In this document: positions 7,987 to 17,644 of the stretch, one piece after another
Layout of the letters: each line of letters begins with the position of its first letter
Numbering within the stretch: the first letter of the stretch is position 1
Assembly (NCBI GenBank): GCA_963803375.1
Contig: CAWDMB010000001.1
Location: 124,001-188,000, forward strand
DNA from: JAOPZW01 sp963803375
GTDB lineage: Bacteria; Actinomycetota; Thermoleophilia; Solirubrobacterales; Solirubrobacteraceae
Direction: 5' to 3'
Length of the DNA: 64,000 nucleotides
The notes under the pieces: generated by a model
What the model was told of the DNA's origin: nothing
Seen by the model: only the letters and a program-made list of their open reading frames with translations
Databases searched by the model: none
Made by a program: the position numbers and the translations under genes

Positions 7987-8838
7987 GTGCCCGAGCTGCC
8001 CGAGGTCGAGATCACGGCGCGCCGCCTCGACGCGGCGCTGCGCGGCGCGGTCGTCGATTCCGCCCTCGCGCCGGGCCTGAACGCGCTCCGGACATTCGAC
8101 CCGCCGCTGGCGGCGCTCGAGGGACGCGCCGTCGCGGGCGTGCGCCGGCGCGGCAAGCACCTCGTCGTCGACCTCGACGGCGACCTCGCGCTGCTGGCCC
8201 ACCTCATGTCCGCCGGGCGCATGCAGCTCTTCGAGACGCGCGCCTCGCCGCGCGATCGGACCTCGCGCCTGCTCGTGCGCCTGGCCGACGGGCGCGAGCT
8301 GCGCCTGCGCGAGTTCGGCACGAAGCAGGCCGCGTGGGTCAAGCTCCTGCCGGCCGGCGCCGTGGAGGACGACGACGCGATCGCGGCGCTCGGACCCGAG
8401 GCGTGGCCCGAGCCGCCGCCGCTGCGCGAGCTGCTGGCCGAGCACGGGTCCCGCCCGCTGAACGCGGTGCTGCGCGACCAGCGCGTCGTCGCCGGGATCG
8501 GGCGCTCGTGGGTCGACGAGATCCTCTGGACGGCCATGCTCTCGCCCTTCAAGCGCGGCGACGACCTCGACGACGCCGACGCCGACGGCCTGCGCGAGGC
8601 CGTCGTCGAGCGCTTGGGCGGCGCCATCGAGCACTACGAGCGCGTCGTCGAGTTGCCGATCCCCGACAAGCTGCCGATGCCGCTCGAGGTCCACCGGCGC
8701 CAGGGCGAGCCGTGCCCGCGGTGCGCGACGACGATCGAGGCCGTCCACTACGAGGACTACGTCATGTGCTACTGCCCGCACGACCAGACGGGCGGGCGCG
8801 TGCTCAAGGATCGCCGGCTCTCGCGGCTGCTGAAGTAG
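7987..8838 (+). CDS. Fpg/Nei-family DNA glycosylase, variant zinc finger
   Basis: DNA repair glycosylase/lyase that removes oxidised bases. GTG start gives M-PELPEVE: Pro2 is the catalytic amine and Glu3 the partner, so the start is firm. The 283-residue protein has the helix-two-turn-helix region (ILWTAMLSPF) and a C-terminal finger. The finger is atypical. It has CPRC (243-246) but then CYCPHD (261-266): the fourth usual Cys is Asp and the Arg that normally flips the damaged base is not visible in the DYVMCYC loop. Such variants occur in actinobacteria and their lesion preference may differ from MutM. Confidence 0.88.
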   Translation: MPELPEVEITARRLDAALRGAVVDSALAPGLNALRTFDPPLAALEGRAVAGVRRRGKHLVVDLDGDLALLAHLMSAGRMQLFETRASPRDRTSRLLVRLADGRELRLREFGTKQAAWVKLLPAGAVEDDDAIAALGPEAWPEPPPLRELLAEHGSRPLNAVLRDQRVVAGIGRSWVDEILWTAMLSPFKRGDDLDDADADGLREAVVERLGGAIEHYERVVELPIPDKLPMPLEVHRRQGEPCPRCATTIEAVHYEDYVMCYCPHDQTGGRVLKDRRLSRLLK

Positions 8839-8865
8839 TCGGCGTGCGAGCGCCCGCCCGCGGCG

Positions 8866-9417
8866 CTAGTAGCCGTTATCGCTGCTGTTCGAGCCGCCGC
8901 CCGAGCCGTAGCCGTCGTCGCTCTCACCGCCGCCGGACGCGCCGGCAGGCTGGCCGCCGGCCACGATCGCGTGCCACGTGAAGTGCTGGCCGTCGAAGTC
9001 GTCCTCGAACCCGTTGCCCTTCACGTTGCCGGGGGAGTCCTCGGCGAACGTGTAGAGCGGCCTGCCGTTGGCGGCGACCTGCTTGGTGCCGTCCGGGCGC
9101 TTGACGACGGACAGCTTGCCGGCGTCACCGGCGGCCGTCGGCGTGGCGGAGCCGGCCTTCAGCGGCTTCCAGAAGGACAGGCACCCGCTGTCGCAGACGA
9201 TCTTGCCGTTGGCCTCCTCGTCGGACGAGTAGAGCGCCATGCCGCTCGTGTCGACGAGCACGTCGCCGACGCCGTCGACGTTCTTGACCGACACGGTCTT
9301 GCCGCTGGCCGCGGCGCTCGGCGTCGTCGCGTCGGAGGAGTTGTCACCGCTGCTTCCGCAGGCCGCCAGCACGACGGTTGCGGCGAGTGCGACGACGATG
9401 ATGATGATGCGCTTCAT
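8866..9417 (-). CDS. Lipoprotein with two COG4315-type repeats
   Basis: Exported lipoprotein of 183 residues. The signal peptide ends in the lipobox LAAC, with lipidation at Cys20. The mature protein has two repeats of the Lipoprotein_15/COG4315 family: GMALYSSDEEANG...CLSFWKPL and GRPLYTFAEDSPGN...FTWHAI. A Ser/Gly-rich spacer precedes the domain and a Gly/Ser/Asp-rich tail ends it. The function of the family is unknown; it is often found with cell-envelope or electron-transfer proteins. It converges on the Fpg-like gene with 27 bases between the stops. Confidence 0.88.
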   Translation of the reverse strand: MKRIIIIVVALAATVVLAACGSSGDNSSDATTPSAAASGKTVSVKNVDGVGDVLVDTSGMALYSSDEEANGKIVCDSGCLSFWKPLKAGSATPTAAGDAGKLSVVKRPDGTKQVAANGRPLYTFAEDSPGNVKGNGFEDDFDGQHFTWHAIVAGGQPAGASGGGESDDGYGSGGGSNSSDNGY

Positions 9418-9618
9418 GTCAGAGCCTCGGCTTGCTTACCGTGCGTAAGTGCGGACGCCCGCCCCGCGCCGTTCCTTCCGGGCGTCTCATCGCGGGCCAA
9501 TCGTCCTTCCAGCCGGCACGGTCGGCCCAAGCCGCGGCGCCCCGCGGCGCGGGATCGAGCCTGGCGCGTGCGCACGGTCGCCTATCGTCTGGGGGCCCGC
9601 GAGATCGAAAGGACGCGC

Positions 9619-10079
9619 ATGATCGAGCCCGGCCAGGCCGCCCCCGACTTCGAGCTCCCCGACCACCACGGCGAGACCATCCGCCTCGCGGACCTCCGCG
9701 GCCGGCGGATCGTCCTCTACTTCTATCCCAAGGCCGACACCCCGGGCTGCACGACGCAGGCCTGCGGCGTGCGCGACCATCAGCCCGACTACGACGCCGC
9801 GGGCGCCACCGTGCTCGGCGTCTCGCCCGACCCGGTCGCGAAGGTCAAGCGCTTCCACGACGAGCAGAGGCTGACGTTCACGCTGCTCGCCGACGAGGAC
9901 CACGCCGTGGCCGACCGCTACGGCGTCTGGGTCGAGAAGTCGATGTACGGCCGGACGTTCTGGGGCAACGAGCGCACGACGTTCGTCATCGACGAGCACG
10001 GCGTCGTGCGCGAGGTCCTGCGCAAGGTCAAGCCGGCCGAGCACGACGACCTCGTGCTGGGTACTCTGGGCGCGGCGGC

Positions 10080-10083
<4 letters not shown>
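9619..10083 (+). CDS. bcp: Bcp-type thiol peroxidase (peroxiredoxin)
   Basis: Atypical 2-Cys peroxiredoxin of the BCP/PrxQ group that reduces hydroperoxides at the expense of thioredoxin. In this 154-residue protein the peroxidatic Cys44 lies in TPGCTTQAC and the resolving Cys49 five residues on, the classic PrxQ spacing. The C-terminal half contains TTFVIDEHGVV, typical of the fold. The ATG at 9619 follows an AAAGGA ribosome site. The stop overlaps the GTG of the next gene as GTGA, so PepT is translationally coupled. Confidence 0.93.
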
Positions 10084-11349
<1,266 letters not shown>

Positions 11350-11363
<14 letters not shown>

Positions 11364-12000
11364 GCATCCCCTCGGCGAGCCCGACGAGCTGCTCGACGCG
11401 GCGCTCGAGATCCGCGTCGGTGGCACGGCCCGCGGCCGCGTCGCGCTCGAAGTCGGCGAGCGCGTGGATGACGAAGCGGGCGCCGAGGGCCATGCGCTCC
11501 ATGCGCTGCGCCGGGCGCAGGTGGTCGAGGCTGTCGCGCAGGAGCGCATAGTTGCGCACGAGCGGCTCGAGCGCCGGGAACGGGCCCTCGCCGTTGCGCG
11601 GGTGCTCGAGGATGTCGGTGAAGTCGAGCGGCAGCCCGGCGAGGACCTGCTCGTTGAAGCGGGCGTAGTGGCTGACGGGGTCGGCCTGCAGCGACGCCGC
11701 GAGCGGGATCACGAAGGCCTCCACGAGCCCCTCGCGGTCGCCGAGGCGCCCCTGCTCCTCGAGCGAGGCCAGCAGCGAGGCACGCCGGTCGTTGATGTCG
11801 CCCATCCGCAACTCGAAGATCGCGGTGACCAGGCCGTCCTTGGACCCGAAGTGGTAGGGGACGACCGAGTGGTTGCGCTGCCCGGCCGCCAGCGCGACCT
11901 GCCGCAGCGAAACCGCCTCGATGCCGTGCTCGGCGAAGAGGCGCTCGGCCGATTCGATGAGCCCGCGGCGAGTCAGCGTCGAGCGGGGGTCCTCCGGCAT
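11350..12000 (-). CDS. TetR-family transcriptional regulator
   Basis: Repressor-type DNA-binding protein, 216 residues. The N-terminal helix-turn-helix reads LIESAERLFAEHGIEAVSLRQVALAAG followed by VPYHFGSKDGLV, the usual TetR recognition helix and its exit. The C-terminal ligand-binding domain is divergent. ATG 12000 places the HTH at residues 10-50 as expected. Its 3' end overlaps the pepT 3' end by 14 bases on the opposite strand. No target is evident; the neighbouring 172 bases upstream contain no clear operator. Confidence 0.88.
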
Positions 12001-12172
12001 CGCACGACGGTAGCTCAACGCGCGAGCCCGGTACCGTCCGGCCGTGGACACGGTCGCGGTGGGCTTCGGCATGGGCTTCCGGCAGCGTGACCTGGGTGAG
12101 CGCGCTCGCCGGGCGCGGGGGCTCGTCGCCCTTCGGCGGCCTGCCGGCGTCTCGCACGCTGCGCGCGGAGGG

Positions 12173-12430
12173 CTAGCGGCGGGCGCGTCGGGGGCGCCGC
12201 GCCACCGCGAGCCCGCCGAGCACCGCGCCGAGCAGCGCGGAGACGCCGATGACGACGATGAGCGGCGTGCTCGAGTGGAAGAGCAGCCAGTCCATGCGCA
12301 CGTCGTCGCTGTTGGCGATGCCGAAGGCGATGAGCAGCAACGCCACGGCGAGCGCCGCGATCGACTTCGAGGCGATCGCGCGCTCCTTCTTGACCGGGCG
12401 GCGCGGCGCATCGCGCGGCGGCGTGCTCAT
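12173..12430 (-). CDS. LapA-domain (DUF1049) small membrane protein
   Basis: Eighty-five-residue membrane protein with two helices (about residues 23-39 and 55-77) separated by SDDVRMDWLLFHSS, which matches the LapA/DUF1049 pattern of small proteins that in proteobacteria help regulate envelope lipid assembly. The cytoplasmic ends are strongly basic (RRPVKKERA and ARRPRRARR). Its ATG overlaps the stop of the upstream HDAC-like gene (ATGA), so the two are coupled; the reason for this pairing is unknown. Confidence 0.82.
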   Translation of the reverse strand: MSTPPRDAPRRPVKKERAIASKSIAALAVALLLIAFGIANSDDVRMDWLLFHSSTPLIVVIGVSALLGAVLGGLAVARRPRRARR

Positions 12431-13341
12431 CGCGGCGGACGATAGCGCGCGTGCACGGCGGCGGCGGTGGCCGCGTTGATGTCGACCGTGTCGCGCACGT
12501 CGGGCGCGTAGCCGCCCGCCAGGACGACGCACGTCGGCACGCCGAGCTCGCCGAGGCGGTCGAGCACGAGGTCGTCGCGCAGGCGCAGCCCGGCCTTCGT
12601 CAGGGCGAGGCGCCCGAGGCGGTCTCCCTGCCACGGGTCCGCGCCCGCGAGGTAGAACGCGAGCTCGGGGGCCGGGCCGTCGAGCGCGCGCTCGAGCGCG
12701 CCGTCGAGCGCGGCGAGGTAGCCCTCGTCCTCGGTGCCGGTCGGCAGCTCGACGTCGAGGTCGGAGGCGATGCGTTGGAACGGGTAGTTGCGCGCCGCGT
12801 GGAGCGACAGCGTGAAGGCGTCGGGGTCGGCGGCCCCGCCGAGGAGCTGCGCGGTCCCGTCGCCCTGGTGGACGTCGCAGTCGACGACGAGCGCGCGCCG
12901 CAGCGCGCCGGCGGCGCGCAGCCGGGCGATCGCCGTGACGACGTCGTTGAACAGGCAGAACCCGCGCGCGAAGTCCCGGCCGGCGTGGTGCGTGCCGCCG
13001 CCGAGGTTCAGGGCCACGCCGCGCTCGAACGCGTGGGAGGCGGCCGCGACCGTCCCGGCGACGGAGCGCCGGCCGCGCGCCACGAGCTCGGGCGACCACG
13101 GCAGCCCGAGGCCGCGCTGCTCGCGCACGCTGAGGGCGCCCGTGCGGATGCGCTCGAGCAGCCCGGCGTCCTGCACGACGCAGAGGTCGGCCCAGGCGAC
13201 CGCGTCGGGCTCGTGGACCTCGCGCGGGGAGGCGAGGCCGTCGGCGACGACGCGCTCGCGCAGCAGGCGATACTTGGGCAGCGGGAACCTGTGCCCGGCG
13301 GGGAGCGGGAACGCGAAGCGGTCGTGGGTCCAGACGTGCAC
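12427..13341 (-). CDS. Histone-deacetylase-family (class IV-like) amidohydrolase
   Basis: Zinc deacetylase of the HDAC/AcuC superfamily, 304 residues, probably acting on acetylated small molecules or protein lysines. Motifs: GGGTHHAGRDFARGFCLFND (catalytic His pair), VVDCDVHQGDGT (Asp and His zinc ligands), YLAGADPWQGDRLG (third Asp) and a glycine-rich VLAGGYAPD end. The start is GTG, giving MHVWTHDRFAFPLPAGHRFP, the usual N-terminus of class IV-like bacterial members. The HAD gene diverges 29 bases away. It is translationally coupled to the LapA gene downstream. Confidence 0.9.
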   Translation of the reverse strand: MHVWTHDRFAFPLPAGHRFPLPKYRLLRERVVADGLASPREVHEPDAVAWADLCVVQDAGLLERIRTGALSVREQRGLGLPWSPELVARGRRSVAGTVAAASHAFERGVALNLGGGTHHAGRDFARGFCLFNDVVTAIARLRAAGALRRALVVDCDVHQGDGTAQLLGGAADPDAFTLSLHAARNYPFQRIASDLDVELPTGTEDEGYLAALDGALERALDGPAPELAFYLAGADPWQGDRLGRLALTKAGLRLRDDLVLDRLGELGVPTCVVLAGGYAPDVRDTVDINAATAAAVHARYRPPR

Positions 13342-13370
13342 GGGAGGTGATCGGACATCATGCGGCCGCG

Positions 13371-14033
13371 ATGCCCATCGCCGCTGCCATCTTCGACCAC
13401 GACGGCCTCGCCTTGGACACCGAGGGCGCGTGGACGGTCGCCGAGGAGGACCTCTTCGCGCGCTACGGCGCGCTCTTCACGATCGACCACAAACGCGAGC
13501 TGCTGGGCTCCTCGCCGGAGGTCTCGGCGATCAAGCTCGCGCGGATGCTCGCGCGCCCCGAGGCCGAAGGCGCGGCACTCCACGACGAGCTCCACGCGCT
13601 CGTCATGACCCGCCTCGACGGCGCCGTGCCGGCGATGCCCGGGCTCGTCGAGCTCGTGGGCGCCCTGCGCGAGCGCGGCATCCCGGTCGGCCTGGCCTCC
13701 AACTCGCGGCGCGCGTTCGTCGAGCGCGCGCTCGCCGGCGCCGGCCTGAGCCGGGCCTTCGACGCGGTCGTCGTCGGCGACGAGGTGGGGCAGCCCAAGC
13801 CGGCGCCCGACGTCTTCCTCGCCGTCGCCCGGGCGCTCGGCGCGCCGCCGGCGGGGTGCGTCGCGCTCGAGGACTCGCCCACCGGCGTCACCGCGGCCCG
13901 CGCGGCCGGCATGCGCGTGGTCGGCGTGCCGTCGGTGCCCGGCGTCGCGCTCGACGCCGACGTCGTCGCCGGCTCGCTCGCCGAGCCGGCCGTGTGGTCG
14001 GCGCTGGGGCTGGCGCGGGCGGGCGGGGCCTAA
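13371..14033 (+). CDS. HAD-superfamily hydrolase (beta-phosphoglucomutase-like)
   Basis: Phosphatase or phosphomutase of HAD subfamily IA, 220 residues. The nucleophile motif is FDHDGLALD (Asp8, Asp10), then a helical cap, LASNSRRAF (motif II Ser), QPKPAPD (motif III Lys) and ALEDSPTGV (motif IV acids). The start at ATG 13371 puts the nucleophile at the normal distance from the N-terminus; an upstream in-frame GTG at 13347 would add eight residues. The substrate is not deducible. The next gene begins 10 bases downstream. Confidence 0.88.
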   Translation: MPIAAAIFDHDGLALDTEGAWTVAEEDLFARYGALFTIDHKRELLGSSPEVSAIKLARMLARPEAEGAALHDELHALVMTRLDGAVPAMPGLVELVGALRERGIPVGLASNSRRAFVERALAGAGLSRAFDAVVVGDEVGQPKPAPDVFLAVARALGAPPAGCVALEDSPTGVTAARAAGMRVVGVPSVPGVALDADVVAGSLAEPAVWSALGLARAGGA

Positions 14034-14043
14034 CCTAGGCCGT

Positions 14044-15051
14044 GTGATCCTCGCGTCGCTCGGCGACGACCTCAGCAACTTCTTCGGCGCGGTCGGCGAC
14101 TTCTTCGGCCAGCTCGCCGACGTGCGCTTCGGCGCCCTGGCCCTCGGCCTGCTGGCCTTCGGCTGCTACCTGAGCATCCGGGCCCGCGCCTCGTACAACA
14201 TCCTGCGCGCCGCCTATCCCGACGTGCGCTTTCCGTTCCGGCGCATCTGGGCGGCCTACGTCGCCGCCTACGGCTTCAACAGCGTCATCCCGGCGCGCGG
14301 CGGCGACGTCGTCCGGCTCTTCCTCACCAAGACGTCGATCCCCGGCTCGAGCTACCCGGCGGTCGCCGCGGCCTTCTGCGTCGAGCTGGTCTTCGACGCG
14401 ACGATGGGCGTCTTCATCCTGGGCTTCGCCTTCACCCAGGGCGTCTTCCCCAAGCCCCCGGACTTCTCGAAGCTCAACGCCTTCGACCTGTCGTTCTTCG
14501 CGAGCCACCCCAGGCTGCTGCTCTTCGTGCTCACCGTCCTGGCGGTCGGCGGGCTCGTCGGCTTCGCGCTGCTCTCGCGCCGCGTGCGCGCGTTCTGGGC
14601 GCGCGTACGTCAGGGCCTGACGATCCTGCGCGACCGCCGGCGCTACGTGCGCGAGGTCTGGCTCGTGCAGCTCGGCGGCTGGTGCCTGCGCTTCACGGCC
14701 TTCTGGTTCATGCTCGAGGCCTTCCACATCGGCGGGTCGGTCAAGAACGTCCTGCTCGTCCTCGGCGTCAACGCGGTCGCCGCGGCGGTTCCCTTCACGC
14801 CCGGCGGCGCGGGCGTCCAGCAGGCGTTCCTGGTCAAGGTCTTCGCCGGCACCGCCTCGGGCGCGACCGTTGCCGCCTACTCCGTCGGCCAGCAGATCGC
14901 CATCGGCGTCTTCAGCCTGGCGCTCGGCTTCGCGGCGCTCTTCACGATCTTCCGCTTTCGCTCCTTCAAGGACGTCGTCGCCGCCGGCAAGGAGGCGCGG
15001 CAGGCGGAGAGCCCTACTGGAGCCCCTGCCGCGCCTCGCGCACGAGCGTGA
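14044..15051 (+). CDS. Flippase-like membrane protein (LPG synthase TM family)
   Basis: Polytopic protein of 335 residues with about eight helices, matching the PF03706 family (lysylphosphatidylglycerol synthase membrane domain, YbhN/AglD-like). Marker segments are AYGFNSVIPARGGDVVRLFLT near residue 80 and VNAVAAAVPFTPGGAGVQQAF near residue 245, which form the substrate-translocation core in relatives. It lacks the soluble aminoacyl-transferase domain, so lipid or lipid-linked sugar flipping is more likely than lipid lysylation. GTG start. The last 38 bases overlap the end of the minus-strand gene at 15014. Confidence 0.86.
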   Translation: MILASLGDDLSNFFGAVGDFFGQLADVRFGALALGLLAFGCYLSIRARASYNILRAAYPDVRFPFRRIWAAYVAAYGFNSVIPARGGDVVRLFLTKTSIPGSSYPAVAAAFCVELVFDATMGVFILGFAFTQGVFPKPPDFSKLNAFDLSFFASHPRLLLFVLTVLAVGGLVGFALLSRRVRAFWARVRQGLTILRDRRRYVREVWLVQLGGWCLRFTAFWFMLEAFHIGGSVKNVLLVLGVNAVAAAVPFTPGGAGVQQAFLVKVFAGTASGATVAAYSVGQQIAIGVFSLALGFAALFTIFRFRSFKDVVAAGKEARQAESPTGAPAAPRARA

Positions 15052-15280
15052 CGGCCTCGGGGAAGATCGCCGCCATGACGGTGCGGATCTGCTGGGCCTG
15101 CTCCTCGGTCGTGCCCTGGATGTTGACGCGGTTGACCGCCGCGACGGTCATGTCGACGGCGAGCTTGATCGCGTTGTCGGCCCAGGCCAGCCTCTGCTGA
15201 CCCTGCATCTGCTCGGCGAGCTCGGCCATGCGGCGCTGGAGCTCGTCGGGATCGCCGAAGAGACCACCGAAGCCTTCCAT
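15014..15280 (-). CDS. Conserved-looking small helical protein, unknown
   Basis: Eighty-eight-residue soluble protein beginning MEGFGGLFGDPDELQRRMAE. It is nearly all helix, with a Gln/Met-rich segment (LAEQMQGQQR) and no membrane span. The ATG at 15280 is the only start that gives a compact protein. Its 3' end overlaps the flippase-like gene by 38 bases, and its start lies 43 bases from the divergent hydrolase gene. I do not recognise the family. Confidence 0.7.
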   Translation of the reverse strand: MEGFGGLFGDPDELQRRMAELAEQMQGQQRLAWADNAIKLAVDMTVAAVNRVNIQGTTEEQAQQIRTVMAAIFPEAVTLVREARQGLQ

Positions 15281-15323
15281 GGCCGAAGCGTACTGCGCCG
15301 GCCGCGCCGCTACCCTCGCGCGG

Positions 15324-16079
15324 ATGCCGATCGTCGAGGGCGCGGGCATCGAGCTGCACGTCACCGAGCGCGGGGACGGGCCGGGCGTGCTGCTCGTGCA
15401 CGGCCTGGCGTCGGACGGCGAGGCGATGGCGCCGGTCGCCGAGGCGCTCGCGCGCGCGGGCGCGCGGGCGCTCGCCTACGACCGGCGCGGCTACGGCTCC
15501 AGCGGCGCGCCCGAGATCTACGAGGGCACGACGGTGGAGGAGCAGGCGCAGGACGCCGCCGCGCTCCTGCGGGCGCTGGACGCCGCGCCGGTGATCGTGG
15601 CCGGCGACGGCTTCGGCGCGCTCGTCGCGCTCGACCTCGCCAAGCGCCATCGCCCGCTCGTCGCGGGCCTCGTCCTCGCGGACCCGCCGCTCTTCGCGTT
15701 CGTGCCCGAGGCGACCGAGGCGCTCGCCGCGCAGCGCGCGGAGATCGCGGAGGCCGTGCGCTCGGGCGGCCCGCAGGCGGGCGTCGAGCGCTGGCTGGGC
15801 GGCCGGGTCGCGCCGCCCGCGCTCGAGCGCGCCCGCGCGGCCCACCGCGCCTTCTTCGCCGACTTCGCGGGGCTGGCGAGCTGGCCGGTCTCGCGCCGCG
15901 AGCTGCGCGGGCTGACTCCGCCGGCCGTCGTCGTCACCGGCCCGGAGTCGCCGCCGCACGTCGTCGCCGCGGCCGACGCGCTCGCCGGGCTGCTGCCGGC
16001 CGCGCGGCGCGCGCACGACGGCGCCATCGCGAGCGCCGCCGCCGGCCTGCTGGCTCAGCCGCCGCGGTCGAAGAAGTAG
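15324..16079 (+). CDS. Alpha/beta-hydrolase fold protein lacking the catalytic serine
   Basis: Protein of 251 residues with the full core of the alpha/beta-hydrolase fold: LLVHGLASDG (oxyanion strand-loop) and AYDRRGYGSSGAP are typical. The nucleophile elbow, however, reads AGDGFGALVAL: position 96, normally Ser in GxSxG, is Gly. The usual acid position after strand 6 or 7 (VVVTGPESPPHV) also lacks Asp; a C-terminal His remains (RRAHDGA). It is thus either a non-catalytic binding protein or uses another mechanism. The codons are clean, with no frameshift. Its 3' end overlaps the CBS gene by 25 bases. Confidence 0.82.
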   Translation: MPIVEGAGIELHVTERGDGPGVLLVHGLASDGEAMAPVAEALARAGARALAYDRRGYGSSGAPEIYEGTTVEEQAQDAAALLRALDAAPVIVAGDGFGALVALDLAKRHRPLVAGLVLADPPLFAFVPEATEALAAQRAEIAEAVRSGGPQAGVERWLGGRVAPPALERARAAHRAFFADFAGLASWPVSRRELRGLTPPAVVVTGPESPPHVVAAADALAGLLPAARRAHDGAIASAAAGLLAQPPRSKK

Positions 16080-16504
16080 AAGTCCGGCAACGCCGCGCGC
16101 GTGACCTGCTGCGTGATCGTGGCGGCGATCTGCAGGTCGCCGATCCGCATGGCGAGGTCGTCGAGGGTCACGATGCCCATGAGCCGCTCGTCCTCGACGA
16201 TCGGCAGCCGGCGCACGCCGTGTCTGACCATCAACTCGGTCGCCTCGAGGACGTCGAGCCCGGGACTGGCGGTCACGACCGGGCTCGATGCGTGCCTCCG
16301 GGCGGACGCTTCGGCGCCGTGGCCCCCGGCCACCACGCCGACCGCGACGTCGCGGTCGGTGATGAAGCCGACCGGCGACCCGTCGGCGTCGACGAGCACG
16401 ACGGATCCGACGTTGCGATCGCGCATGAGCTCGGCCACCTCGCGCACCGGCGCCGCCGGGCGGGCGGTGACCACGGGCTCCGTCATGACCTCGCGGACCT
16501 CCAT
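16055..16504 (-). CDS. Two-CBS-domain protein
   Basis: Protein of 149 residues made of a tandem CBS pair (Bateman module) that usually binds adenine nucleotides. CBS1 runs from MEVREVMTEPVV to VGFITDRDVAVGVV, CBS2 from ASSPVVTASPGLDVLEA to LMGIVTLDDLAMRI. There is no attached enzyme or channel domain, so it is a stand-alone sensor. ATG 16504 gives the family's short N-terminus; a longer in-frame start would add unrelated sequence. It converges on the hydrolase gene with overlapping ends. Confidence 0.9.
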   Translation of the reverse strand: MEVREVMTEPVVTARPAAPVREVAELMRDRNVGSVVLVDADGSPVGFITDRDVAVGVVAGGHGAEASARRHASSPVVTASPGLDVLEATELMVRHGVRRLPIVEDERLMGIVTLDDLAMRIGDLQIAATITQQVTRAALPDFYFFDRGG

Positions 16505-16569
16505 GGCGGGCAGCCTATGCCATCGCCTCCGGCGGTTGGGCCCCGCCCGCAGCGGGCAGGAGCGCGAGG

Positions 16570-17406
16570 ATGAGCTCAACCACGAGTCCCGTTCCCAACG
16601 TCCCGCTCCCCGACGGCGTCGAGCTCCCGCAGCTGGGCTTCGGCGTCTTCCAGGTCGCGCCCGAGGACACCATCGCGGTCGTGCTCCGCGCGCTTGAGAC
16701 CGGCTTCCGCCACGTCGACACCGCCGCCGCCTATCAGAACGAGGCCCAGGTCGGCCAGGCGCTCCGCGCGTCGGGCCTGTCGCGCGAGGAGCTCTTCGTC
16801 ACGACGAAGTGCTGGAACGACGACCAGGGCTTCGAGCGGGCCAAGCGCGCCCTGGAGGCGAGCCTCGACCGCCTCGAGCTCGACGCGGTCGACCTCTACC
16901 TGATCCACTGGCCCGCCCCGTCGCAGGATCTCTACCTCGAGACGTGGCGGGCGTTCATCGAGCTGAAGGCCGACGGGCTCGTGCGCGCGATCGGCGTCTC
17001 GAACTTCCAGCCCGCGCACCTCGCGCGCGTCGTCGAGGAGACCGGCGTGACCCCCGCGGTCAACCAGATCGAGCTGCATCCGCGCCTTCAGCAGCCGGGG
17101 CTGCGGCGCGAGCACGCCGACCGCGGGATCGTCACCGAGGCGTGGAGCCCGCTCGCCCAGGGCCAGGTGCTCGACGACCCGGTCGTCACCGGCATCGCCG
17201 AGGCGCACGAGCGCACGCCCGGACAGGTCGTGCTGCGCTGGCACCTGCAGCTCGGCAACGTCGTCTTCCCGAAGTCGGTCACCCCCGCGCGCATTCGCGA
17301 GAACTTCGAGCTCTTCGACTTCGAGTTGCGCTCCGAGGAGATGGCGGCCATCGACGCGCTCGACGCCGGCGAGCGCATCGGTCCGGACCCCGACAGCTTC
17401 GGCTGA
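16570..17406 (+). CDS. Aldo/keto reductase (2,5-diketo-gluconate reductase type)
   Basis: NADPH-dependent carbonyl reductase of the AKR barrel family, 278 residues. The catalytic tetrad is visible: Asp and Tyr in FRHVDTAAAYQNEAQVG, Lys in FVTTKCWNDDQGF, and His in VDLYLIHWPAP. AIGVSNFQPAHL and VVFPKSVTPARI (cofactor phosphate loop) complete the family pattern. Length is normal. The physiological substrate is not predictable; many homologues detoxify aldehydes. It is separated from its neighbours by at least 40 bases. Confidence 0.93.
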   Translation: MSSTTSPVPNVPLPDGVELPQLGFGVFQVAPEDTIAVVLRALETGFRHVDTAAAYQNEAQVGQALRASGLSREELFVTTKCWNDDQGFERAKRALEASLDRLELDAVDLYLIHWPAPSQDLYLETWRAFIELKADGLVRAIGVSNFQPAHLARVVEETGVTPAVNQIELHPRLQQPGLRREHADRGIVTEAWSPLAQGQVLDDPVVTGIAEAHERTPGQVVLRWHLQLGNVVFPKSVTPARIRENFELFDFELRSEEMAAIDALDAGERIGPDPDSFG

Positions 17407-17446
17407 GAGCGCGCGCGGGCCCCGACGGTCCGTAGAATCCGCCGCC

Positions 17447-17644
17447 GTGGCGCCGCCGTCCCCCACGCAGCTCGCCTGGCGCGGGCGCATCGAGGCCGCC
17501 CTGCGGGTGGCCGGGCCGTTTCTCGACCTCGTGCTCGTCGCCGGCGACCGGCTGTCGCGCGCGCTCGTGCGCGCCGACGTCGAGGCGCCGGTGCCGCCGC
17601 GTCGCCTCGGCACGGGCGCCGGCCCCGCCGACCGCCGCGCATGA
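17447..17644 (+). CDS. Small hypothetical protein coupled to membrane protein
   Basis: Sixty-five-residue protein from GTG 17447. It has one amphipathic/hydrophobic stretch (LRVAGPFLDLVLVAGDRL) and a Pro/Arg-rich tail. Its stop overlaps the ATG of the next gene (ATGA), which suggests it is translated and couples translation of the membrane protein. No family is recognised. Confidence 0.6.
   Translation: MAPPSPTQLAWRGRIEAALRVAGPFLDLVLVAGDRLSRALVRADVEAPVPPRRLGTGAGPADRRA

Noticed and set aside
17447..17644. Treating the 65-codon frame before the membrane-protein gene as a shadow
   Set aside because: Rejected as a shadow because it does not overlap another gene and joins the next gene by ATGA; kept as a low-confidence gene.
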